DNA from: Beijerinckiaceae bacterium
Lineage (GTDB): Bacteria; Pseudomonadota; Alphaproteobacteria; Rhizobiales; Beijerinckiaceae
Assembly: GCA_027311205.1 (NCBI GenBank)
Contig: DAICZI010000109.1
Span: 1-6,252, forward strand
DNA: 6,252 nucleotides
Direction of reading: 5' to 3'
The notes beneath the pieces are model-generated. The model saw only the letters and a list, made by a program, of their open reading frames with translations, was not told the origin of the DNA and made no database searches. Position 1 is the first letter of the stretch. Each line of letters begins with the position of its first letter. The translations under genes and the position numbers were made by a program. Shown in pieces: positions 1 to 5,650 of the stretch.

Positions 1-39
1 GCACGCAGCTTTGCCGCAGGCGGCGCCGTCTGTAAACCT

Positions 40-990
40 TCAGGGGGTAAATTTTGTCAGGGTAGGGACAACTTTGACCACCCGCTCACGATACCAGAGA
101 TACAGTCCCGAACCAATGACAATGGCGCTGCCGCCCAGCGTCCAGAGCGACGGCACGTCGCCAAACACCACAAAGCCGATGGCGACCATCCAGATGATCT
201 CGGTATAGACGAAGGGTGCCAGGACAGCGGCAGGGGCGCGGCGATGCGCCGCAATGATAAAATAATGTCCGACAGCGCCTGCCAGACCCGGCACGATCAT
301 CACAGCCCATTCCAGCGCACCATGTGGCCACACCCACCAGAATGGCAAAGACGCTGTCAGGATCACCGTGCCAAACAAGCTCGAATAGGTCAGGGTTGTC
401 TGCCATGAATCGCGAGTTGAGAGCTGGCGTGTCCAGATATTGTAGAGCGCACTGCACACCGTCGCGACAAAACTCAAGGCCATGGCCATTTGGAAACCAC
501 CAAGGCCCGGCCGTGTCACCACCAATATGCCCAAAAATCCCACGCCAATCGCCGCAAGTCGGCGCGGGCCGACCCATTCGCCCAGCATGGGCCCGGCCAG
601 CAGCGCCACCAGCAGCGGCAGACTGAAGGAAATCGACACCGTTTGCGACAATTGCAAATGCCGCAAGGCAAGGAAATTGGCCAAAGTCGAGATGAACAAA
701 GCGACCGAGCGCACCAACTGCAAGCCCAAAGCCGAAGTTTTCAACACGCCGCGATGCTTGATCGGGTTGACCATGGCAAGGCCGATGAGGCTGGCACCCG
801 CATAGCGCGCCCAAGCTGTCTCAAGGGGCGGCAAATCATGGCCGAGCCATTTGGCGGACGAATCCAGAAACGCGAAAAACAGATAGGCGGTCACCATCAT
901 GATGATGCCGATCTGGCGCACGCGCCGCGCCGCAACGTCTCCGCCATCAATATCGATGGCGGACGTGTTCAACGACATGGCGGCGGACAT
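40..990 (-). CDS. EamA/DMT-family multi-pass membrane transporter
   Basis: The product is a hydrophobic protein of 316 residues with about ten predicted membrane helices in two similar halves, the layout of EamA-domain drug/metabolite transporters. Family members export or import small metabolites across the inner membrane, and the substrate here is unknown. The first half carries an S-A-K-W-L segment and an E-T-x-W-A-R-Y segment after the first helix, a common place for a conserved E and R in this family. The second half begins near the F-Q-M-A-M-A-L helix. Start choice: ATG at 990 is preceded by GGAG with 9 bases spacing. A longer frame opens with GTG at 1026, or TTG at 1017 behind AAGGGAG, and would add up to 12 residues. 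The gene follows the ABC permease in the same direction after about 130 bases and may belong to the same operon. The stop codon is TGA. Family assignment is strong; function is open. Confidence 0.85.
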   Translation of the reverse strand: MSAAMSLNTSAIDIDGGDVAARRVRQIGIIMMVTAYLFFAFLDSSAKWLGHDLPPLETAWARYAGASLIGLAMVNPIKHRGVLKTSALGLQLVRSVALFISTLANFLALRHLQLSQTVSISFSLPLLVALLAGPMLGEWVGPRRLAAIGVGFLGILVVTRPGLGGFQMAMALSFVATVCSALYNIWTRQLSTRDSWQTTLTYSSLFGTVILTASLPFWWVWPHGALEWAVMIVPGLAGAVGHYFIIAAHRRAPAAVLAPFVYTEIIWMVAIGFVVFGDVPSLWTLGGSAIVIGSGLYLWYRERVVKVVPTLTKFTP

Positions 991-1118
991 GAGCGGGCGC
1001 TCCGACGGTTTCGACAAATAAATCACTCCCTTGCGGTATCATGCCTATGGTTAATGAGGCGATGCGCAAAGCCGTTGTGGGGGAATGGGAGCCATGCGCC
1101 GTGCGCGGGGCGGCAGGT

Positions 1119-1901
1119 TCACGCCCAGCTTTGCTGGCGCCCTTCAGGCCGGTGACGCAGCATCCAGCGCGCCAGGAAGGTTGTCGCCCCGAACAGCGCA
1201 ATGCCCATCAGCGAGATCAGCACCAGGGCGGCATACATGCGCGGGATATTCAACTGGAAGCCGGATTCGACAATGATGGTCGCAAGGCCGGAGCCAGCGC
1301 CCGAGGCACCTGCCGCCAGTTCTGCAACGATGGCACCAATGAGGGCGAGCCCCCCGGCGACGCGCAAGCCGCCAAGAAACCACGGCAGCATGGTGGGCAG
1401 CCGCAACAGCCGCAGTTCTTGCCAGCGCGATGCTCCCGAGAGGGCAAAAAGATCGGCAAGGCCGGGATCCACCGCGCCAAGTCATTGCGCTGAGGCGGCC
1501 AGCAGCGGGAAAAACGCTACCAGAAACGCCGCCAGCAGCACTGCGGCATGGGTCGAAAGATAGATCAGCAAGAGAGGCGCGATGGCGATGATGGGCGTCA
1601 CCTGCAAAATGACCGCAAGGGGAAACAACGCCCGCTCCAGGCTGGGCGCTTGCACAAACAGCAGGGCCAGGCCCACGGCACCAAAGGTGGCGAGCCCCAG
1701 CGCTTCCAGCGTGGTGCGCAATGTCACCAGGGCCGCCGCGCCCAGCAAATGCCGGTCATGCAGCAGTGTCTGGAAAACCAGGCTGGGTGCCGGCAAAACA
1801 AAGGGTTTGATCGCCAGCGCCATCACCAGCCCCTGCCAGAGCGCCAACAACGCCACTAGGCTGATGAACGGTGCAAGACGATGGCGCAGCGGCAGCTTCA
1901 T
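1119..1901 (-). pseudogene. ABC transporter permease (BPD_transp_1 type), interrupted by in-frame TGA
   Basis: Read through the internal stop, this is one 260-codon permease of the ThiX/SsuC/TauC type, the membrane subunit of the importer encoded by the two upstream genes. Codons 1-139 give the first four or so helices, ending F-F-P-L-L-A-A-S-A-Q. Codon 140 (1482-1484) is TGA. The same frame then continues L-G-A-V-D-P-G-L into the EAA-type coupling loop (S-G-A-S-R-W-Q-E-L, then L-P) and the last helices. From memory of the family, F-F-P-x-L is normally followed at the same distance by T-L-G-L-x-S-x-D, so no residue is lost and the TGA simply replaces one codon. The first half lacks the coupling loop and should not work alone. 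A restart at GTG 1472 could make the second half, but it has only a weak ribosome site. ATG 1901 overlaps the ATPase stop and has GGGGGA 6 bases upstream. The cause may be a recent null mutation, a base error, or readthrough. Confidence 0.85.
1482..1484 (-). other. In-frame TGA inside the ABC permease gene
   Basis: On the minus strand the codons read GCC-TCA-GCG-CAA-TGA-CTT-GGC-GCG-GTG-GAT, that is A-S-A-Q-stop-L-G-A-V-D. The frame is unchanged on both sides, which rules out a frameshift. TGA is the genuine stop of the transporter, ATPase and binding-protein genes around it, so general recoding is excluded. A single base change from GGA or CGA would explain it. Confidence 0.9.
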
Positions 1902-2662
1902 AAATCATCCCCCGCTTGCAGGGTCTGGCGGAGGCTGGCCGAGACTTGCGCGCTCATCGCCAGAAATGCCGCCGTCTGACGGAAGTCGCTGCTGCGCGGA
2001 TGCGCGGCGTCCACCCTGAATTCGGCCATGATCCGGCCCGGCGCCCGCGCCATCACCAGCACGCGGTCAGCCAAAGCGACGCTTTCGGACACTGCGTGGG
2101 TGACAAAAACCACTCCCATACCAAGCCGTGCCTGAAGGGCCGAGAGATCAGCGCTAAGCCGAAGCCGGGTGATTTCATCAAGCGCCGCGAAAGGCTCGTC
2201 CAGCAGCAGCAATTGCGGCTCAACCACCAAGGCGCGGGCCAAGGCCACCCGCATCTTCATGCCGCCGGAAAGCTCATGGGGCCGCGCCTGGGCGCGATCC
2301 GCCAGCCCCACCTGCGCCAATGCTGCCATGACCCGCGCATTGCAACCGGCTTGCGCGGTGTGGGCAAGCCGCAGGGGCAGCGCAACATTGTCAAAGGCGC
2401 TGGCCCAGGGCATCAGGGTCGCGTCCTGAAACACCAGCGCGATGCTACCCCGGCCTTCGGGCCGCAGCACCTTGCCCGACGATGGCTGCGCCAGCCCCGC
2501 CATCACCCGCAACAGCGTCGATTTTCCGCAACCCGACGCGCCGACAAGAGCCACAAACTCGCCCGGCGCAACGCTCAGGTTGAGGCCGTGCAGCACTTCA
2601 GCGTCATCGCCAATACTGAAGCCAACGTCCTCCAGCGCGGCAAGGGGCGTTGGTGCGCTCAT
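1898..2662 (-). CDS. ABC transporter ATP-binding protein (nitrate/sulfonate/thiamine-precursor type)
   Basis: This 254-residue cytoplasmic ATPase drives the importer formed with the neighbouring permease and binding protein. All ABC motifs are present and intact: Walker A G-A-S-G-C-G-K-S-T at residues 41-49, Q-loop glutamine at 79, signature L-S-G-G-M at 131-135, Walker B L-L-L-L-D-E at 151-156, D-loop A-L-D at 160-162 and switch histidine at 189 (V-T-H). The F-Q-D-A-x-L-M-P-W stretch after the Q-loop is typical of the SsuB/TauB/ThiZ group. Length is normal for the group. ATG 2662 overlaps the TGA of the binding-protein gene, and its own TGA overlaps the permease ATG, so translation is probably coupled in both directions. 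There is no clear independent ribosome site before ATG 2662. The ATPase is well preserved although its permease partner is broken. Confidence 0.95.
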   Translation of the reverse strand: MSAPTPLAALEDVGFSIGDDAEVLHGLNLSVAPGEFVALVGASGCGKSTLLRVMAGLAQPSSGKVLRPEGRGSIALVFQDATLMPWASAFDNVALPLRLAHTAQAGCNARVMAALAQVGLADRAQARPHELSGGMKMRVALARALVVEPQLLLLDEPFAALDEITRLRLSADLSALQARLGMGVVFVTHAVSESVALADRVLVMARAPGRIMAEFRVDAAHPRSSDFRQTAAFLAMSAQVSASLRQTLQAGDDL

Positions 2663-3657
2663 TTCGGCTCAACGATCCCCGGCCCTTTATCGACGAATTG
2701 CAGCGTATAGGCCTTGGCAATATCGAGCCCGGTCGGCACCACTTTGGCCGCGACCATCTTGGCATAAAAATCGGCGATACGCGCCGCATTCATTGCGCCA
2801 ATGCCCATTTTCACCGTGTCGCCTGATTCAACAATGCCGTATTTTTTCAGGGCCGCCAGCGAGAACGCCAATTGCGCATCGGTCATTTGCGGGTTGGCCT
2901 GCTTGATGAGCGCATTGGCGGCGGCGTTGTCGCCATGCAGGTAGTGCTGCCAGCCAAGCGCCGAGGCTTCGACAAAGCGTCGCACAATGTCGGCATGTTG
3001 GGCGACATAAGCATCGCGCGCCACAATCGTCGTGGAATAATTGTCATAGCCATGATCGGCGAGCAAAAACACGTTGGGCTTGAAATGGCCTGCCTGCTCC
3101 ACCGCAAAGGGCTCGGACGTGACATAACCAATCTGGATCGATTTGGGATCGGCAATGAACGGGGCCGGGTTGAAATTATAGGGTTTGGTTTTGGTGGCCG
3201 CAAAACCCTGCGATCTGGTCATCCAGCGCCAGACCGAGGCCTGATCGAGCGTGCCGATGAAGGCGGTCGCTTTGGGCAAATCAGCCCAATGATCGAGACC
3301 CTGGCCGGGGTGCGACATGAAAATCTGCGGGTCTTTCTGGAATTCTGCCGCAACCACTTCCACCGGAACATGGTTCGCCACGGCATTAAATGCATCAATC
3401 ATGTTCAGGCCCATGGCAAAATCAATCTTGCCCGCGGCCAGCAGCAGCGCATTGTTCTTGTTGGGGCCGCCTTCGATGATCGTTACGTCCAGCCCGAATT
3501 TCGCATAGGTGCCGTCAGCGACCGCTTGATAAAAACCGCCGTGCTCGGCCTCAGCCAGCCAGTTGGTGGCGAAAGTGACGTGGTCGGCGGCATCTGCAGC
3601 GGGCACAACTGACGTGAGCCCGGTGAGCACCAGGCAGGCAACAAAAAACAGTCTCAT
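2659..3657 (-). CDS. NMT1/THI5-like periplasmic substrate-binding protein of ABC importer
   Basis: The product has 332 residues. It starts with a Sec-type signal peptide: M-R, a hydrophobic run to about residue 18, then P-A-A-D-A-A-D with likely cleavage near residues 23-24. The mature protein opens with N-W-L-A-E-A-E-H-G-G-F-Y (32-43) and G-G-P-N-K-N-N (63-69), hallmarks of the NMT1/THI5-like fold, which binds small ligands such as pyrimidine precursors of thiamine, nitrate, sulfonates or related molecules. Closest in style are alphaproteobacterial binding proteins with G-G-P-x-x-N and F-Q-K-D-P motifs. A ThiY-like role in precursor salvage is possible but not shown, because the ligand pocket cannot be read from sequence. 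The frame also allows TTG at 3660, one codon earlier. AAGGA (3669-3673) lies 11 bases from ATG 3657 or 8 from the TTG. It is the first gene of the operon and its TGA overlaps the ATPase ATG. Confidence 0.9.
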   Translation of the reverse strand: MRLFFVACLVLTGLTSVVPAADAADHVTFATNWLAEAEHGGFYQAVADGTYAKFGLDVTIIEGGPNKNNALLLAAGKIDFAMGLNMIDAFNAVANHVPVEVVAAEFQKDPQIFMSHPGQGLDHWADLPKATAFIGTLDQASVWRWMTRSQGFAATKTKPYNFNPAPFIADPKSIQIGYVTSEPFAVEQAGHFKPNVFLLADHGYDNYSTTIVARDAYVAQHADIVRRFVEASALGWQHYLHGDNAAANALIKQANPQMTDAQLAFSLAALKKYGIVESGDTVKMGIGAMNAARIADFYAKMVAAKVVPTGLDIAKAYTLQFVDKGPGIVEPK

Positions 3658-3900
3658 CAATAACCCAGTCCTTCGGTGTCAATTGCGGCGTCCTTAGCGG
3701 CTTTGCGCGCCCAAGGCGACGAAAATCTGTTGTGGGCAAGCGGCAGGCCAGGCTCGCAGTCTCCCGGTGATCCGCATCGGTTTATCACATTGGCGCGAGC
3801 GAGCCGCGACATTGCCGCCAGCGGACACCCCTTCAAACTCCGAAGACGATGACGTTCCGGCGCGACAGGCGGTATTGCATGATGCGCGTCAGCCACCGCT

Positions 3901-3928
3901 CTGGAACTGTACCTTGTGATGCTAATAA
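3901..3928 (+). promoter_or_regulatory. Possible sigma-70 promoter upstream of msrQ
   Basis: An extended -10-like element, TG-C-TAATAA, lies at 3920-3928 at the start of the AT-rich zone. A weak -35-like CTGGAA at 3901-3906 stands 16 bases before the hexamer. If used, it would give an msrQ transcript with a leader of more than 200 bases containing the hairpins at 3941-4107. This is a low-confidence reading by eye, since alphaproteobacterial promoters are poorly predicted from consensus. Confidence 0.25.
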
Positions 3929-3940
3929 ATTGATATAACT

Positions 3941-3980
3941 CCATTTTATAGAGGAAAACTGGAGCAGGTTGATAAAATGG
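3941..3980. repeat. Perfect 9-bp inverted repeat, AT-rich (CCATTTTAT / ATAAAATGG)
   Basis: CCATTTTAT at 3941-3949 is exactly matched by its reverse complement ATAAAATGG at 3972-3980, with a 22-base spacer. The arms lie in the AT-rich core of the divergent intergenic region. Either a dimeric repressor or activator site, or the base stem of an RNA leader, would fit. The spacing of about three helical turns between arm centres allows binding on one face of the DNA. Confidence 0.6.
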
Positions 3981-4014
3981 CGCGGGCCAGACACCTTGCG
4001 GTCAACCCCTAACC

Positions 4015-4037
4015 TGCACCGCACTCCGGTGGGTGCA
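4015..4037 (+). promoter_or_regulatory. Strong hairpin with UCCG tetraloop in msrQ leader
   Basis: TGCACC (4015-4020) pairs with GGTGCA (4032-4037). After one bulged G (4021), CAC (4022-4024) pairs with GTG (4029-4031), closing a UCCG loop of the very stable UNCG class. That makes a 9-bp stem with one bulge. It is not followed by a T tract, so it is not a plain intrinsic terminator. It sits about 120 bases before the msrQ start. Its 5' arm overlaps AACCTGC (4011-4017), which can instead pair with GCAGGTT (3964-3970), so two folds compete. Confidence 0.45.
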
Positions 4038-4093
4038 AGCCCTGCGGCGTAAAGTTCTCCTCGCACATTCGTGAGCACGGTTCAGGGATTTTT

Positions 4094-4107
4094 CAGGTAA
4101 AAGCCTG
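4094..4107 (+). repeat. Small hairpin CAGGT-AAAA-GCCTG in msrQ leader
   Basis: CAGGT at 4094-4098 and GCCTG at 4103-4107 form a 5-bp stem (one G-T pair) closed by an AAAA loop, 48 bases before the msrQ start. It follows a short T run (4089-4093). It is likely part of the same structured leader as the hairpin at 4015-4037. It is too short to carry weight alone. Confidence 0.35.
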
Positions 4108-4144
4108 CTTCATGACGGCGGGCCAGGTGCCAGCAGAAAACGAT

Positions 4145-4149
4145 GAGGG
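4145..4149 (+). promoter_or_regulatory. msrQ ribosome binding site (GAGGG)
   Basis: GAGGG stands 6 bases before ATG 4156, which fixes this start and makes the overlapping frame that opens at 4160 unlikely. Confidence 0.65.
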
Positions 4150-4155
4150 TTTGAC

Positions 4156-5040
4156 ATGAATGCGCTCGCTCTTTCCATCCCCTTGCCGTGGGTTGACCGC
4201 GCGGGACGCCTTTCAGCTTTCAAGCTCGCCTGTTTCATTCTCACGTTATTGCCGGGTGCCTATATTTTGGGCGAGGCCCTCACAGGCAATCTTGGCGAGC
4301 GCCCGATTGATTCGGCGCTGCTGCAAACCGGCCTGTGGATTGTGCGGTTTCTGATGCTGACACTGGCCATCACGCCGCTGCGCCGGGTGCTGCAGATGCC
4401 CAAACTACTGAATGTACGCCGCATGTTTGGCGTGGCCACGGCGGCCTATGCCGTGCTGCATTTTTCGCTCTACAGCGTGCAGCAGAACCTTGATCCGGTG
4501 CACATCGCCAGCGAGATCATTTTCCGCTTCTATCTCACCATTGGCTTTCTGGCGCTGGCAGGCTTGATTGCCCTGGGCGTGACTTCAACCGACAGTGCGA
4601 TCAAGCGCATGGGCGCGAAGGCCTGGAACCGCCTTCACATGCTGGTTTACCCGATCGCCGTGTTCGGGCTGGTGCATTTCATGCTGCAATCCAAGCGCGA
4701 CGTCAGCCAGGCCTTCACCTTTCTGGGAATTTTTGCGCTGCTGATGGTGGCGCGCAAGCTCGACAAGAAAGGCACCGCCACCGTTGTGCAGTTCACACTG
4801 TTGGCCCTGGGCGCTGGCTTGATCACCATGCTGGGTGAGGCGCTGTGGTATCATCTGCATTCCGGCATCCCGCTGCTGCGCATCCTGTCGGCCAATATCA
4901 TCTGGGCGATTTTCCCGCGGCCCGGCCATTGGGTGTTTGCCGCAGGCATGGTACTGGCGCTGGCAAGGTGGTGGAAGCCAGCCCCGGTGAAGCGGGTGCG
5001 GGCGGCCGCCACCCCTGCGAATGCGGTTGCTCAGCGGTAA
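4156..5040 (+). CDS. msrQ: MsrQ/YedZ-like haem-binding membrane subunit, C-terminally extended
   Basis: The product has 294 residues and a ferric-reductase-like transmembrane domain. In characterised MsrPQ systems MsrQ is the inner-membrane b-type haem protein that passes electrons from the quinone pool or flavin reductases to the periplasmic molybdoenzyme MsrP, which repairs methionine sulfoxide. Expected histidines are present: H102 (Y-A-V-L-H-F), H161 (W-N-R-L-H-M-L-V-Y) and H174 (L-V-H-F). The T-P-L-R-R loop (73-77) and the R-R-M-F-G motif (88-92) are also typical. Usual family length is about 200-220. Here residues from about 195 on add two more predicted helices (around 208-235 and 255-280) and a basic tail. 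No msrP lies on either side in this window, so the partner is elsewhere or different. A related ferric-reductase-like role is the main alternative. GAGGG 6 bases before the ATG supports the start. The TAA stop lies 37 bases from the converging rloB-like gene. Confidence 0.85.
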   Translation: MNALALSIPLPWVDRAGRLSAFKLACFILTLLPGAYILGEALTGNLGERPIDSALLQTGLWIVRFLMLTLAITPLRRVLQMPKLLNVRRMFGVATAAYAVLHFSLYSVQQNLDPVHIASEIIFRFYLTIGFLALAGLIALGVTSTDSAIKRMGAKAWNRLHMLVYPIAVFGLVHFMLQSKRDVSQAFTFLGIFALLMVARKLDKKGTATVVQFTLLALGAGLITMLGEALWYHLHSGIPLLRILSANIIWAIFPRPGHWVFAAGMVLALARWWKPAPVKRVRAAATPANAVAQR

Positions 5041-5077
5041 AATTGCAGAACACACCGCCTTTCACTCAACCGCCTCC

Positions 5078-5650
5078 TCACTGCTGAAGAATTCCGAGGC
5101 ACCTGAGAAGAGCTTCAAGCTCCGGCTCAACCGCTGCCGCGCGCAACACGGACGCCAGGTCAAGCCGCCGGGCCAAGTTGTCACGAGTCATGGGTTTCTC
5201 ATATTCGGGCCAATCGCGAGTGAGAGCCTGCCCAGCTCGCGAACTATCGGGAGGTCTGTGCCCGGCACGACCCTTCGGGTGCCGCAGCAGCACCGCCTCA
5301 AAGCAGGGACGCTGCCACACGATGACGATATTGTCGTCGGCCGCCTTACGCCGCGCTTGGTCGGCGCGTTGCGGATCGCGTTCGGCCTGGTCGAAATCGA
5401 GGAGTACGAAGCGCTCCGCTGGCGCGGCGCGAGTCCGCCGCAAATGTGCGAGCCGCCGCACCGCCATTTCGACGCGCGCCAGTGGATCGCCGGCACCTGG
5501 TCCCAGTTCATCTATGACGAGGTGGACAGGCAGACCGGCTTCTCTGAGCAAGTCCTGCAAGAAGCCTGCATAGCTGACCTCTGAAGCGCCTTCACAGCCA
5601 ATATAGACCGGCCGTCGTTGCAGGATGTATTGCGGGCGGCGACGGGTCAT
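5078..5650 (-). CDS. rloB: RloB-family TOPRIM-like protein, probable defence nuclease subunit
   Basis: The 190-residue protein matches the RloB family pattern as I know it. There is an N-terminal strand followed by G-C-E-G-x-S-E (acidic residues E20 and E24), G-D-P-L-x-x-V-E-x-A (54-63), a strand ending L-D-F-D (D85 and D87) and P-C-F-E-x-x-L-L-x-H (115-124). The conserved E near the N-terminus and the later D-x-D fit a TOPRIM-type metal site, so a nuclease role is likely but inferred. RloB proteins were first named as restriction-modification-linked genes in Campylobacter, and occur beside ATPases. ATG 5650 overlaps the TGA of the upstream ATPase gene (ATGA, 5647-5650), so the two are probably translated together. 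GGTGGAG lies about 13 bases upstream, too far for a strong ribosome site. Length is normal. The C-terminus (residues 150-190) is helical and leucine-rich. Confidence 0.8.
   Translation of the reverse strand: MTRRRPQYILQRRPVYIGCEGASEVSYAGFLQDLLREAGLPVHLVIDELGPGAGDPLARVEMAVRRLAHLRRTRAAPAERFVLLDFDQAERDPQRADQARRKAADDNIVIVWQRPCFEAVLLRHPKGRAGHRPPDSSRAGQALTRDWPEYEKPMTRDNLARRLDLASVLRAAAVEPELEALLRCLGILQQ

Larger units (their letters stand above)
3661..4155. other. Divergent intergenic region, no convincing gene
   Basis: This gap of about 495 bases separates the minus-strand ABC operon from plus-strand msrQ, so it should hold promoters for both. Short open frames exist on the minus strand (for example ending near 3657 and near 3833), but they show no recognisable domain and their composition is irregular, so they are not called. 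The stretch 3905-3980 is much richer in A and T than the surroundings, as expected of a promoter zone. The stretch 3941-4110 is dense in inverted repeats, described separately. I looked for the conserved boxes of TPP and cobalamin riboswitches on both strands and did not find them. No tRNA, attachment site or insertion-sequence end was recognised. Confidence 0.7.

Noticed and set aside
13..24. GCCGC-AG-GCGGC inverted repeat after the DMT gene as a terminator
   Set aside because: The loop is only two bases and no T tract follows on the minus strand.
490..1155. 221-codon plus-strand open frame opposite the DMT transporter
   Set aside because: Its translation is R/H/Q-rich and it is antisense to a clear ten-helix membrane protein.
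1482..1484. TGA read as selenocysteine or as a reassigned codon
   Set aside because: Neighbouring genes end in TGA, permeases of this family have no Cys or Sec here, and no hairpin of bacterial SECIS type was evident just after the stop.
1916..2710. 264-codon plus-strand open frame opposite the ABC ATPase
   Set aside because: It lies antisense to a gene with complete Walker A, signature and Walker B motifs. Its translation is rich in R, H, Q and G with no domain, typical of a GC-rich shadow frame.
2872..3612. 246-codon plus-strand open frame opposite the binding-protein gene
   Set aside because: The opposite strand has a signal peptide, family motifs and operon overlaps. This frame shows no recognisable fold and no ribosome site of note.
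3720..3840. Cobalamin or TPP riboswitch before the ABC operon (GC-rich blocks with GAGCC and CCTGCC)
   Set aside because: The conserved B12-box and TPP boxes are not present in the right order on either strand.
3657..4078. Two minus-strand open frames (95 and 81 codons) in the intergenic region
   Set aside because: They lack family resemblance and good ribosome sites, and they cover the AT-rich and hairpin-rich zone that looks non-coding.
4011..4110. Possible group II intron domain I fragment (GGGTGCAAGCCC and CAGGTAAAAGCCTG resemble intron helices)
   Set aside because: There is no reverse transcriptase frame, no convincing domain V and no GTGYG intron start. Short hairpins alone are not enough.
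5021..5584. 187-codon plus-strand open frame opposite rloB
   Set aside because: It overlaps the msrQ 3' end and lies antisense to the better supported RloB-like gene. It has no motif of its own.
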